Shown here piece after piece: positions 6,631-16,242 of a stretch of 61,662 nt of DNA. Where the stretch lies: NCBI RefSeq assembly GCF_016718685.1, contig NZ_JADKCX010000037.1:1-61662 (forward strand), read 5' to 3'. The translations under genes were made by a program, and so were the position numbers. A model generated the notes under the pieces. It was not told where the DNA came from. It did not search any database and saw only the letters and a list, made by a program, of their open reading frames with translations. Positions within the stretch are counted from its first letter, which is position 1, and the number at the start of each line of letters is the position of its first letter. Origin of the DNA: Haliscomenobacter sp. (GTDB lineage Bacteria; Bacteroidota; Bacteroidia; Chitinophagales; Saprospiraceae).

Positions 6631-9000
6631 ATGAAGAATTGGTTGATTACACTTCTTTGCTTTTGTTTTTTTGCCCTTGGATTTGGCGAACTCAATGCCC
6701 AGATTGGCCGCATCAAAATTCGGCCAGACGTAGATACTACTTATGTTTGCCCCGATAGCAGCATTACTTTGGAAGTCACGGGTGGATTCAATTACAGTTG
6801 GAGCCCGGCAAATATCCTCAACCGCAGTAATGGCAATGTGGTAGTAGCCAAGCCTACTCAAAATACCCGCATTTTTGTGGAAGGTTTTGTCAACGGTCAA
6901 TTGCGCCGTGATACGATTACCTTGGTGGTGGTTCGGCCACAATTGCAACTGATTGCCCTGAACGCTACCTCAGTTTGTCGTGGTACTCCTGTACTTTTAC
7001 GGGCGGTTAACAACGCAGGTGGGCAAGGTATCACCTGGGATCCTGTTGAAGGGCTCAACAATCCCAATGCAGCCAATGTAATTGCGTTGCCAGAAAATAC
7101 CACCACCTATCGAGCGGAGTTGGACATCACTGGTTGCAAGATTGACGCTACCATTACGGTCACTATTGCACCGCAAAAAATTGACATCACCAATGGCGAT
7201 ACCGTCAAAGTCTGTAAAGGTGCAACCAAAGTCAAGTTGGCTGCTACCACCAACACTGGCCAGGCTACTGGGGTAACCTGGACGGCGAAAGATCGCAGCA
7301 TCACCCGCCAGAATGTATTGAGCCTCGATGTAGAACCCAAAATTACCACAACATATTACGTCACATTGGTGGCTACCCCTTGTACTATCGTTGATTCTGT
7401 AGTGGTAAAAGTGGACTCTTTGCCTACCCAAACGATCACGATCGATCCCAAAAAAGAAGTATATTGTTTTGGTGAAATCATCACCCTAAAATCGGATACT
7501 TACGAAACGGCAGCTTATCCAGACATCAAACACCTGTGGAGACCTCGTTTTCGCGCCGACGGCAGTACGCCTGGTTATGATTTCCAAACACCAGATACCC
7601 TTTGGAACATGGTGATGGGTACCATCGATAGTGTTGTGTTGATTCGCGATACCAGGAACAATGGTTGTATCGATAGCGCAGCGATATTTGTACCAGTCAT
7701 CAAACCCAAGACCATTACCATCACGCCGGAACCCGCTGAAGTTTGCCCAGGCGGTAGCATCCGCCTCAATGCAGATTTTGCCGGAAATTTTGATAAAATC
7801 ACCTGGACTCCCACGGTTGGTCTTTCTTGTACGGATTGTAAAAACCCTAACGTGACCCCCGGACAAACCACTACCTACAGCATCATGGTGGAGGAAAAAG
7901 AGTGCCCGAGTAATGCCAGCAAAACGGTGACGGTATTGCCGCGGGCCGCGATTCTTTTCCCCAACTTGCGTACGGTCTGTCAAGGAGGTAGTATTCAACT
8001 CAATGGGGCATCACAATCTGGGGTGACCTACCGTTGGACCCAAGGCGGCAATGTCATTTCTACCGACCCACTGCATCGGGTTACCCCTACTGCTACCACT
8101 ACTTATCGCCTGGAGGCAACAGATGTGGTCAAGGGTTGCAACAATAGCGGAGACATCACCATCAACGTCGTACCCACTGTAAATTCAGTGGACATCAATG
8201 GGGTTACGGTGTGCAGCAATGACCGCAACCGCACGCCACTCAGCATTCGGGTAAATCAATCACCTGGTACTGTTCCTGCTTTATTTGAAACCTACAACTG
8301 GCAAATAGCAGGTTCTTCTGTTTCAAATGCAACTACCTACAGCATCAATAGCCTGAGCCAAAACACTTTGGTGAATGTAACCTATACCTACGGCGTGGTT
8401 GGTGGTGCCACTTGTGGCCGTTTGACCGATACCGCAACGGTAAAAGTCATCCAAATGCCTACCGAGAATGGTATTTTCTTTGCACCGGACTCCGTTGGTA
8501 CTCGTGGAGCACAAGAAGGCGATCCACTAACCGCAGGCATCCTGCTTGTTCAACCTCAACCTCCTGTTGCGGTTACCTACAATTGGACCATCAATGGCAA
8601 TAATCCAGGTAACAATACCAATCCAACCATTGCCACTGTCGCGTCTCCGGGTGCGATGACGTTCAAAGTGGTGGTAACTGGCCCCAACGGCTGCGCCCTT
8701 ACCAAGGAAATCACCATCAACGTAGTACCGGCTAGCGTAACTATTCCCAATGCTTTTAGCCCAAATGGGGATGGAGCCAATGATATTTTTCGACCAGTGA
8801 CCAACAATAAAAATATCCGCCTCGTAGAACTGAAAGTTTTTAACCGTTGGGGAAAAATGGTCTACAACGGAAATACAGGTTGGAACGGCAATGTAGGCGG
8901 CAATCCTGCACCAGTAGACGTTTACATTTACAACATGGTCATTGAATTCCCCGGAGGAAGGCGTGAAACGCGGAGCGGGGATGTAGCGCTTTTACGTTAA
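6631..9000 (+). CDS. Secreted multidomain protein with gliding-motility-associated C-terminal domain
   Basis: A 789-residue surface or secreted protein exported by Sec and then type IX secretion. The signal peptide is MKNWLITLLCFCFFALGFG, ending near NAQ. Residues about 30-690 are a chain of Ig/PKD-like beta modules, each with a Cys near a Val-Cys-x-Gly/Asn start (VCPDSSITLEV, VCRGTPVLLRA, VCKGATKVKLA, VCPGGSIRLNA, VCQGGSIQLNG) and often the turn TTTY. The last 85 residues, from IPNAFSPNGDGANDIF through VFNRWGKMVY to GDVALLR, are the type B T9SS sorting domain (TIGR04131 family). No enzymatic domain is seen, so an adhesin or matrix role is inferred. It is convergent with the TonB receptor gene. 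Confidence 0.92.
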   Translation: MKNWLITLLCFCFFALGFGELNAQIGRIKIRPDVDTTYVCPDSSITLEVTGGFNYSWSPANILNRSNGNVVVAKPTQNTRIFVEGFVNGQLRRDTITLVVVRPQLQLIALNATSVCRGTPVLLRAVNNAGGQGITWDPVEGLNNPNAANVIALPENTTTYRAELDITGCKIDATITVTIAPQKIDITNGDTVKVCKGATKVKLAATTNTGQATGVTWTAKDRSITRQNVLSLDVEPKITTTYYVTLVATPCTIVDSVVVKVDSLPTQTITIDPKKEVYCFGEIITLKSDTYETAAYPDIKHLWRPRFRADGSTPGYDFQTPDTLWNMVMGTIDSVVLIRDTRNNGCIDSAAIFVPVIKPKTITITPEPAEVCPGGSIRLNADFAGNFDKITWTPTVGLSCTDCKNPNVTPGQTTTYSIMVEEKECPSNASKTVTVLPRAAILFPNLRTVCQGGSIQLNGASQSGVTYRWTQGGNVISTDPLHRVTPTATTTYRLEATDVVKGCNNSGDITINVVPTVNSVDINGVTVCSNDRNRTPLSIRVNQSPGTVPALFETYNWQIAGSSVSNATTYSINSLSQNTLVNVTYTYGVVGGATCGRLTDTATVKVIQMPTENGIFFAPDSVGTRGAQEGDPLTAGILLVQPQPPVAVTYNWTINGNNPGNNTNPTIATVASPGAMTFKVVVTGPNGCALTKEITINVVPASVTIPNAFSPNGDGANDIFRPVTNNKNIRLVELKVFNRWGKMVYNGNTGWNGNVGGNPAPVDVYIYNMVIEFPGGRRETRSGDVALLR

Positions 9001-9003
9001 AAT

Positions 9004-9090
9004 AGGTTTTAAGTTTTAGCTTTAAGTTGCACACAATTTTGCCCATCATGTGAAAACTGTGTGCAACTTAAAACCTAAAACCTAAAACCT
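9004..9090. repeat. Intergenic hairpin repeat, family A copy 1
   Basis: The left arm AGGTTTTAAGTTTTAGC... and the right arm ...AAACCTAAAACCT pair over about 37 bp. The tip GCACACAATTTT / AAAACTGTGTGC encloses a loop containing CCCATCATG. It starts 3 nt after the stop of the gliding-type gene, and the TAG stop of the convergent TonB receptor gene (9082-9084) lies inside the right arm. Confidence 0.8.
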
Positions 9091-11400
9091 TACCGCCGCC
9101 GCCAAACTCGGCAACACCGGCAACTGATTCACCCGCCGATTCGTAATCCGATCCACATAAAATACATTTTCGCGGTTGTATACATTGGTTACGCTCGCGG
9201 TGAGCTCTAGCGCCGCAAAGCGTGAGAATTTAGCGGTATATTTCAAGGAAGCATCCAGGCGATGAAACCAGGACAAGCGACCACCATTGATGTCATCCGC
9301 CAACAAAATACCCAGGGGGAAGTTGCCCGTCAAGACGTTGGTTTGCAACAATTGGCCATAAGGGTTGTCTTGATAAAAACCCCGCGTTTGGGTAAATGGG
9401 AATCCTGAGCCGATGTTCCAACGCGCACTGGCTTCCCATTGTTTTTGGCCACCAAAACGGTAAGTGCTCAGCAGGTTGATGTTGTGGCGGCGATCAAAAA
9501 TGGGAGGATATTCCTGGATGCCATCATGGCGATTCACTTTGGCATAAGAATAAGTGCCCCAACAATACACATTACCCTTGTTGTAACGCAGCGTAAAATC
9601 AATCCCGTAAGCTTCACCGGTCTCTGTAACATAATTCGGATCCTGAGCACTAAGTTTGTTGCGGTTGATGTTGATGAGTTGGGTGAACTGTTTCCAGTAA
9701 GGCTCCACATTAAACTCGAGGTATTGCCCCAAATCGAGTTCTATCCCGGTCACAGCGTGCCAGGCTTTTTGCAGTCGATGCTCGACGGGTTCTCGGGTAT
9801 TGGGTTTGAACAGGCTTTCTTCAGGGCCAGCCAAAAAACCGACGAAGAAGTTGACTACATCAAGATCATTGACGGTACTGACCAGATTTTGAGCGTATAT
9901 CCCTCCGGCTGCTTTAAAGCGCAGGAAAGGAGTCGCGTTGTACTTCAGCCCAAAGCGGGGTTCCAGGGACATGCGCGATTGGGAAGCGTAATAATGAACC
10001 CTGAAACCTGGCTCCAAGACCAGATTCTTCAATTCCTGCCTAAATTTGGCGTACCCCGCCAATTCACTGGTAAAATCTTCCTGGGCAAAAGTTAAACCCA
10101 CCAAGTTGCGAAAGCGAAAATCGGTATTCAACCCCACGAACTCAAAGCCGTAATTCAGTTGATTGTGGTCGCCGTAATAGGTGAAATTGAGGTTGGCATT
10201 GTACGTCGTGATGCCACTCTGCCGTGGTCCTCCGTCTTTTTCCAATAAGGCAATGTTGTAATTGCTGAAACCCACTACGCCATTGAGTACAACATTGGAG
10301 TTGTTTGGAATCAAGGTGAAATTGCCTCCTCCCCCGGTAGAGCTCCAGTCCAATTTGGCCAGTCCGGCAAAGTTGAACTGATCTGTAAAGTTGAACCCAA
10401 ATACATCCAGCTTGCTGCCATTGTCTGCATTGAAAGAGACTTTGCCATACAAATCGGTATACCGAAAGGGCAAACTTTTGGCCACGCTTAAACTGGTGTC
10501 TTTTTGGGCAAAAGAGTAATAATTACTATCCACAGCGTAACTGTACAGCGAAGCTGAAGTACGGTCAATCAAGGAGTGTTTTCCTGTGAACATAAAGGAA
10601 ATGCTCCCTCCATTTTCATTTTTTAGCGGCTTGATCGGCCCTTCAATCAGTGCCTTAGCTTGAAAAGGACTGGCCGAAACCAGACCACTCAGTCGTTTGC
10701 GGTTGCCCTCGCGGGTTTTAATATCTACCACAGCGGAGATACGTCCGCCGTATTCAGCGTTGTATCCGCCCGTGTAAACGTCCATGTTGCGGATGGTTTC
10801 GGTTTCAAAAACCGAGAACAACCCGATGGAATGAAACGGGTTATAAATGATCATCCCATCCAGGAGCATCTTGTTTTGTACGGGTGATCCACCGCGGATG
10901 TACAATTGCCCACCCTGGTCGCCGGAACTGACCACCCCCGGAAGGACGGTCAGGTATTGGGCAACGTCTGATTCTCCACCAGTTGAAGGTAAACTGCGGA
11001 TTTGTTTGGGCGAAACCGTCAACTTGGAGATCTGGACCTGCGATCGGGCTTGCGAACGCCTCCCGGAAATATCTACGCCCTCCAGTTCTATAGCGGTAGG
11101 TTTGAGCAAAAATCGTTGGTAGGAGATGTTACCTGCGCTCAATTCCCGCTCGAAAACGGCGCTTTCATATCCCAGATAAGAAATGTTGATCTGGTATTTT
11201 CCAGGAGCCAAATTGGCAATGCTGAAAAAACCGTTGGCATCGCTTATGGCGCCTTGGCTGGGATTGTTAGCCAGGGAAATGCTGGCAAAACCAATTGGAT
11301 TACCGGTTTCTTCATCGTAAACGTTGCCCCGTAACGTTGCATTTTGAGCCATTAAAAAGCTACTCAAAAGCAAAAGGGACAAGCACAACAATATTCTCAT
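9082..11400 (-). CDS. TonB-dependent outer-membrane receptor with carboxypeptidase-regulatory-like domain
   Basis: A 772-residue outer-membrane transporter. The start at 11400 gives the signal peptide MRILLCLSLLLLSSFLMA followed by Q; 32 upstream in-frame codons overlap the Sua5 gene and are rejected. Residues about 22-105 form the CarboxypepD_reg-like beta domain (LRGNVYDEETGNPIGFASI, LAPGKYQINISYLGYE). The plug follows at about 115-225 (LYIRGGSPVQNKMLLDGM, GGYNAEYGGRISAVVDIKT), then a 22-stranded barrel ending in a terminal Phe (LAAAVRF). No SusD partner lies nearby, so the substrate is open; peptide or metal uptake is as likely as glycan uptake. The stop codon is within a hairpin repeat. 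Sua5/YrdC is 35 nt upstream on the same strand. Confidence 0.92.
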   Translation of the reverse strand: MRILLCLSLLLLSSFLMAQNATLRGNVYDEETGNPIGFASISLANNPSQGAISDANGFFSIANLAPGKYQINISYLGYESAVFERELSAGNISYQRFLLKPTAIELEGVDISGRRSQARSQVQISKLTVSPKQIRSLPSTGGESDVAQYLTVLPGVVSSGDQGGQLYIRGGSPVQNKMLLDGMIIYNPFHSIGLFSVFETETIRNMDVYTGGYNAEYGGRISAVVDIKTREGNRKRLSGLVSASPFQAKALIEGPIKPLKNENGGSISFMFTGKHSLIDRTSASLYSYAVDSNYYSFAQKDTSLSVAKSLPFRYTDLYGKVSFNADNGSKLDVFGFNFTDQFNFAGLAKLDWSSTGGGGNFTLIPNNSNVVLNGVVGFSNYNIALLEKDGGPRQSGITTYNANLNFTYYGDHNQLNYGFEFVGLNTDFRFRNLVGLTFAQEDFTSELAGYAKFRQELKNLVLEPGFRVHYYASQSRMSLEPRFGLKYNATPFLRFKAAGGIYAQNLVSTVNDLDVVNFFVGFLAGPEESLFKPNTREPVEHRLQKAWHAVTGIELDLGQYLEFNVEPYWKQFTQLININRNKLSAQDPNYVTETGEAYGIDFTLRYNKGNVYCWGTYSYAKVNRHDGIQEYPPIFDRRHNINLLSTYRFGGQKQWEASARWNIGSGFPFTQTRGFYQDNPYGQLLQTNVLTGNFPLGILLADDINGGRLSWFHRLDASLKYTAKFSRFAALELTASVTNVYNRENVFYVDRITNRRVNQLPVLPSLAAAVRF

Positions 11401-11435
11401 GATCCTTTTTTGACGGGAAAATAGATAAACATGCG

Positions 11436-12053
11436 TTAGGAAAACTCCAACATACCTGCACCCAAACGAAGTACTATTGGTTTCTCCTGGGTACAATCCA
11501 CTACTGTAGATGGGGTATTGCCACCATTTCCACTGTCGATGACGATGTCCACCAGTTTTTGGAAATCTTCGTAAATCAATTCAGGGTCGGTAAAGTATTC
11601 CAGAATTTCATCGTCAGATTTGAGCGAAGTGGTCAAGATGGGGCGACCCAGACCTTCTACCAATTGCAACGGAATGTTGTGGTCGGGTATCCGGATACCG
11701 ATGGTCTTTTTGCGGTTGCGAAACATTTTGGGCACACTGCCTGCCGCAGGCAAAATAAAGGTAAAAGCTCCGGGCAAATTCCGCTTGAGCAATTTAAAGG
11801 TTGGATTGTCAATTTGTTGGGTAAACTCCTGAACTTGACTGATGTCTTTACAAATGATGGCCAGCATGGCGTCTTTGGGGTCGAGACGGCGCAAGCGGCA
11901 GATTTTTTCTACTGCAGCCTGGTTGTTGATGTCACATCCCAAACCATAAACAGTGTCCGTAGGGTAAATGATGATCCCGCCCTCGTTGAGTTTTTCAATA
12001 ACTTGATTGATTTTTCGGCCTTCCGGGTTGTCGGCATTGATTTTAAGTAGCAT
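11436..12053 (-). CDS. L-threonylcarbamoyladenylate synthase family protein (Sua5/YciO/YrdC)
   Basis: A 205-residue YrdC-fold protein. Family members make threonylcarbamoyl-AMP from threonine, bicarbonate and ATP for the t6A37 tRNA modification; YciO members are close paralogues with weaker or unproven activity. The start at 12053 (MLLKINADNPEG) is preferred over one six codons upstream. Motifs are IIIYPTDTVYGLGCD (about 33-47), ICRLRRLDPKDAMLAIIC (about 57-74), NLPGAFTFILPA and TIGIRIPDH. The C-terminal Sua5 extension domain is absent. Length and sequence resemble YciO as much as TsaC, so the gene symbol is left blank. Its 3' end is 35 nt from the TonB receptor start. Confidence 0.87.
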   Translation of the reverse strand: MLLKINADNPEGRKINQVIEKLNEGGIIIYPTDTVYGLGCDINNQAAVEKICRLRRLDPKDAMLAIICKDISQVQEFTQQIDNPTFKLLKRNLPGAFTFILPAAGSVPKMFRNRKKTIGIRIPDHNIPLQLVEGLGRPILTTSLKSDDEILEYFTDPELIYEDFQKLVDIVIDSGNGGNTPSTVVDCTQEKPIVLRLGAGMLEFS

Positions 12054-12128
12054 AGGATTCTTTTTGCCCAATATAGAATTTATTCAAAAGAATTCAAACA
12101 GCTAGGCTACGCGGAAGGCTTAAAAAAC

Positions 12129-12758
12129 CTACTTGGTCGTCTTCCAGGCTTCCTCTACGTCTTCCTGCCGACGAAAATAATCTTCCAACAGGGCAGCTTG
12201 TTGATCAGTACTCGCGGGGTTTCCAACACCGTATAAACCTTTGACATTGCGTTGCCGGAATGCTTCGTACAAGGACACCGCACAAGCTACCGATACATTT
12301 AGACTTTGGGCCATACCTACCTGCGGAATGATAAAATTGCCATCGGCCTGACTCAGTGCCAGTTCAGACAAGCCATCAGCTTCGTTGCCAAACATCAGGG
12401 CTGCGGATTGAGACAGGTCGAGCTCGTATAAGGACTTTGCGTCATGGGCCAAATGGGTAGCATAAACCCGCTGGTAATTGCGGCGCACGTGTTCCATACA
12501 AGCATCCACTTCCCGGTACAGGTAAACGTCAATCCATTTGCGCGATCCTGCTGAAGAACGTTTTCCCAATTCCAGTTTGTGGTTTTGTAAGCCAGGGCGG
12601 GTGTACAAAACAAAAATCTCCCGAATGCCCACCGAATCGCAAGAGCGCAATACTGCGCCGATGTTGTGCGGATCATCAACATTTTCGAGAATGACCGTGA
12701 GATCGAATTGGCGATTTTGGGCCAGTTGGCGGATTTTTTGTTCTCTTGATGATTGCAT
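12129..12758 (-). CDS. TrmH/SpoU-family RNA 2'-O-ribose methyltransferase
   Basis: A 209-residue SPOUT methyltransferase that uses S-adenosylmethionine to methylate a ribose 2'-OH, probably on tRNA. The start at 12758 (MQSSREQKIRQLAQ) is chosen because the further 78 in-frame codons upstream run through a hairpin repeat. The three SPOUT motifs are present: NPHN-type IGAVLRSCDSVGI (about 33-45), LMFGNEADGLS (about 122-132) and IPQVGMAQSLNVSVACAV (about 143-160), which form the trefoil knot. The best match is TrmH, which makes Gm18 in tRNA, but an rRNA target cannot be excluded. It lies on the same strand as guaA and the LppC-like lipoprotein. Confidence 0.9.
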   Translation of the reverse strand: MQSSREQKIRQLAQNRQFDLTVILENVDDPHNIGAVLRSCDSVGIREIFVLYTRPGLQNHKLELGKRSSAGSRKWIDVYLYREVDACMEHVRRNYQRVYATHLAHDAKSLYELDLSQSAALMFGNEADGLSELALSQADGNFIIPQVGMAQSLNVSVACAVSLYEAFRQRNVKGLYGVGNPASTDQQAALLEDYFRRQEDVEEAWKTTK

Positions 12759-12780
12759 GTTAAACGGATGGAGCAGAGAT

Positions 12781-12860
12781 GATACCAAGAAAAGCACCAG
12801 GAACACAAATTGAATAATTGTCGTGTTTTGCTTTGTGTCCTCTGTGCTTTTCTTGGTGTC
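12781..12860. repeat. Intergenic hairpin repeat, family F
   Basis: GATACCAAGAAAAGCACCAG (12781-12800, arm to 12807) is matched by an arm at 12834-12860 containing CTGTGCTTTTCTTGGTGTC, with a few mismatches. The 26-nt loop contains GAATAATTGTCGTG. It lies between the SpoU start and the stop of the LppC-like gene. Confidence 0.75.
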
Positions 12861-12876
12861 CTTTGTGTTAAAAAAA

Positions 12877-14377
12877 CTATCGCGGTATAGTCGGCAGTGG
12901 CCTGAACTGATACCCTGCAAACTCCAGAATATGCACAAACCGGTTTTCGTACCGTTGGGTTGGCGCAAACTGCTCACTGCCAAAAGGCACATTATTGACT
13001 ACCCGGGTAAACGTAAAACCCGTATGTAAACCCTTACCCTGATTGCGCTCCAGATTGTCTTTGACATTCGGGCCAAAATTGGCCAACAACCTTCCAAAAT
13101 AGATCATTTGGTCATAGCCAGCAAAAGCTTCTGGATTGGGCAGTGCAGCATAACGGGCAAAAAACTCTTTTTTGAAATTCAATATTTCAGGCGATTGGTC
13201 GTCAATGAATGCCACCTGGCTGACCCGTACCTGGCATTGCTCGTACAGATCAAACTCCATGTGTTCAAAATCAACCCATTGGGGCATGCCGTATACCACC
13301 ACCTTTTGTCCATTGGCTTTGGCCGATTTTACGGCGCGCAGCAAGTAAAAAATGTAGGTTTCATCCGCCCAGGAAGGCACAATGATGGCGGCCTGGGTTT
13401 TATTCTGGATATAAGGCCGCAAGTTGATGGTCCCGTACGATTTCTCGTCACCTTGCAGAAAATATTCCTGAATAGCCGGATTACCCATTGCACGTTTGGG
13501 GGCATAAGCTTTGCGCAAGAACTCCAAACAGTTTTGTTCGCCCACGACATTGCGGGTAACGACCACAATTTCATCGGGTCTGAATTCGCTCAGTGCATGA
13601 TTCAATAAAGCCTGACAATGCGATTCCAGACTGGGGTTCATCTGGATGTAGTTTGGATTGTCCTGGGTGAGTGTTCCTACGGCACTGAAAGGAGAAACCA
13701 TGGGTTTATTGCTGCGTTTGGCGTATTCGGCAACAATTTTGATGTTGTCGCGTCGATATGGTCCCATCAAAAGTTGAGCGTTTTGCACATCGGGATGGCG
13801 CAGCAACCGATACATCTCATTCGTATCCGCTTTGGTATCCAATACGCTCACATTGAGGCGAATTCCTTCTAAATCCAGCGCGCTGAGTGCCATTTTTAAA
13901 CCTCCATAGTACTGTATAGCCCACTCAGCTACAGAATTGCCCTCTACCGAGCCGCTGACTTGCCCACTCATAAAGGGCAACAAAACGGCGATGTTGTAGG
14001 GGTTTGTGTTGCGGTATTGACCAGGCTGATTTACTGGTGAAACGGGATTGGGATTGTTGTTTGAAACCCCTGGTATCACCGGAACGCTGCCCCGGTCGGT
14101 GGGTACTGGCAAACGAGGTCCATCAGCTGTAATCGGTACCGCACCAGGCCCCTCTTTCCAACGGATGGTATCGATTTTTTCCTGAGGTTTGGTTTGCACC
14201 ACCACCCACTCCCGCTTTACGGGGTCGTATACACTCACCGGTCCGGTTTGTGCAGGATTGTTTTGGCGCGGCGTAGTGCCATATTCCGCAGGAACCTTGT
14301 CAGGCGTTGTAGTACCCGTCGAGCTGGCTGGTTTAAAAACTACAGCCCGACAGCAGTAAAGCCAAAAGAAGATTCAT
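12877..14377 (-). CDS. LppC/LivJ-like periplasmic-binding-fold lipoprotein, frameshifted
   Basis: The start at 14377 gives a lipoprotein signal MNLLLALLLSGCS. The frame then stops at once (SF, stop). The remaining 453 codons continue in another frame down to 12877, joined by FKPASSTGTTTPDKV. Removing one base from the A5 run at 14335-14339 (T5 on the coding strand) restores a 499-residue protein. After a Pro-rich linker (PGVSNNNPNPVSPVNQPG), residues about 130-490 form a type 1 periplasmic-binding fold: IAVLLPF, LLMGPYRRDNIKIVAEYAK, KPMVSPFSAVGTLTQ. LppC/LpoA relatives activate penicillin-binding proteins, but here only the fold is certain. It is 55 nt downstream of guaA on the same strand. 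Confidence 0.82.
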
Positions 14378-14432
14378 GTAAGTAAAAATTGAGGTGCGGC
14401 CAAATGCACGGGGGTGGCTCCAGAATCGAAGA

Positions 14433-15971
14433 TTACTCCCACTCGATGGTAGCTGGTGGCTTGGTACTGATATCATAAACAACCCGATTGATGCCTTTAA
14501 CATTGTTGATGATTTCACTCGACACTTTGGCCAAAAATTCATAAGGCAAATGACTCCATTCCGCAGTCATTCCATCTACTGAATTCACGGCACGAAGGGC
14601 CACGGCTTGTTCGTAAGTTCGTTCGTCTCCCATTACGCCTACCGATTGGATCGGCAGCAAAATGGTGCCCGCCTGCCAAACTTGATCATACAAACCAAAT
14701 TTACGCAGGTTATCGATGTAAATGGCATCGGCATCTTGCAGGAGTTTTACTTTTTCTGCATTCACCTCACCCAAAATGCGGATACCCAATCCGGGGCCGG
14801 GGAAAGGATGGCGCTGTAGGATGTTCACCGGAATGTCCAATTCTTTGCCCACGCGACGTACTTCATCCTTAAACAACATCCGCAGCGGCTCCACGATTTT
14901 TAAACCCATCTTGTCGGGCAAGCCCCCCACGTTGTGGTGCGACTTGATGGTAACCGAGGGGCCGTGTACCGATACAGACTCAATGACATCGGGGTAGATG
15001 GTACCCTGACCCAGCCATTTTACGCCGGGGTATTTGGCCGCTTCGGCTTCAAACACCTCAATGAATAGCCGCCCGATGATTTTGCGTTTGGCCTCGGGGT
15101 TGGTAACCCCTTTCAGTTCTTCGTAAAAATGGTTTTTGGCATCAATGCCGTGTACGTTCAAACCCAGGTGTTCGTATGAATCCAGGACTTGTTGGTATTC
15201 GTCTTTGCGCAACAACCCATTGTCTACAAAAAAACAGATCAGGTTGTCGCCTATGGCGCGGTCTAAAAGGGTGGCGGCGACTGTTGAATCTACTCCACCT
15301 GAGAGTGCCATCAACACTTTTTCACTGCCAATTTTTTCTTTAAGCTCGGCAACACTGTGCTCCGCAAAAGATTTAGGTGTCCATTCGCCATGACACCCGG
15401 CAATGTTGACGACGAAATTTCGGAGCAACGTAGCGCCATCCAGACTGTGGGTCACTTCCGGGTGAAACTGGATACAGTACACCGGAGCTGCGTAGGCACC
15501 ATCTTTGGATTTAAACGCAGCTACGTTCACACTTTCGGTGCCGGCCAATAATTCAAATTGCTCCGGGATACTCATAATCGTATCACCATGCGACATCCAT
15601 ACCTGGGAATCAACCGGAACGTCTTGGAGCAAAGCATCTTGTTGAAAGATGCGATGCAGTTTGGCTTTGCCGTATTCCCGTTTTTCCGAACGTTGTACTT
15701 GCCCACCATAGTATTGGGCGATGTACTGTGCTCCGTAACAAACCCCTAAAACCGGTTTTTTACCAATAATGGGTTCCAGATCAATTTTGAGGGCATTTTC
15801 GTCGGTTACCGAGAAGGGGCTACCCGAAAGGATTACCCCTTTATAACTGTCGTCGAGATGTGGCACCTTATTGAAAGGCACAATTTCGCTATACACATTC
15901 AATTCCCGGATGCGTCGGGCGATCAATTGGGTGTACTGTGAGCCAAAGTCGAGGATGAGGATCTTTTCCAT
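14433..15971 (-). CDS. guaA: GMP synthase (glutamine-hydrolysing)
   Basis: A 512-residue bifunctional enzyme converting XMP, ATP and glutamine to GMP. The start at 15971 (MEKILILDFGSQYTQ) is the universal GuaA start. The class I amidotransferase domain (1-190) has Cys78 in GVCYGAQY and the His/Glu pair in IQFHPEVTHS. The ATP pyrophosphatase domain has the P-loop LSGGVDSTVAATLL (about 225-238). The C-terminal dimerisation domain ends STKPPATIEWE, the expected terminus. The gene is intact. It is divergent from htrA across a 271-bp region and heads a minus-strand run that includes the LppC-like lipoprotein and SpoU genes. Confidence 0.98.
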   Translation of the reverse strand: MEKILILDFGSQYTQLIARRIRELNVYSEIVPFNKVPHLDDSYKGVILSGSPFSVTDENALKIDLEPIIGKKPVLGVCYGAQYIAQYYGGQVQRSEKREYGKAKLHRIFQQDALLQDVPVDSQVWMSHGDTIMSIPEQFELLAGTESVNVAAFKSKDGAYAAPVYCIQFHPEVTHSLDGATLLRNFVVNIAGCHGEWTPKSFAEHSVAELKEKIGSEKVLMALSGGVDSTVAATLLDRAIGDNLICFFVDNGLLRKDEYQQVLDSYEHLGLNVHGIDAKNHFYEELKGVTNPEAKRKIIGRLFIEVFEAEAAKYPGVKWLGQGTIYPDVIESVSVHGPSVTIKSHHNVGGLPDKMGLKIVEPLRMLFKDEVRRVGKELDIPVNILQRHPFPGPGLGIRILGEVNAEKVKLLQDADAIYIDNLRKFGLYDQVWQAGTILLPIQSVGVMGDERTYEQAVALRAVNSVDGMTAEWSHLPYEFLAKVSSEIINNVKGINRVVYDISTKPPATIEWE

Positions 15972-16007
15972 GGCGCAAAAATAAGGAACACAAACGAAAT
16001 AAGGAAT

Positions 16008-16108
16008 CAAATTTAGATTGAGTATTTTTTACTTCTTTTTGGTGCTTGGCTTGGAATGTCATTTTGACATTTTCTTTTGACATTTTTTCATTTTTCAGGA
16101 CATTTTTG
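16008..16108. promoter_or_regulatory. guaA/htrA divergent control region with TTGACATTTT repeats
   Basis: On the minus strand TAAATTTG (16015-16008) fits the -7 element for guaA, 37 nt from the start, without a clear -33 box. On the plus strand AATGTCA-TTT-TGACATT (16055-16071) is a palindrome, and TTGACATTTT occurs at 16064-16073 and 16077-16086, 13 nt apart. TTGA (16077) plus 20 nt plus CATTTTTG (16101-16108) is a one-mismatch promoter for htrA. Confidence 0.4.
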
Positions 16109-16242
16109 ACCTAAAAAAGCAATTGGCATTTGAATTGCCTACGCATTTTTTGTGCGACGGCACGAAGGTTTCATAAAAAACCACTTCTTCACTGCTTGTC
16201 GATTTTTTTAACAAAATCAATTGTCAAACTTTTTTTAATTGG

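Noticed and set aside
9439..10095. 218-codon plus-strand open frame
   Set aside because: Antisense to the TonB receptor barrel; no coding features, no start context.
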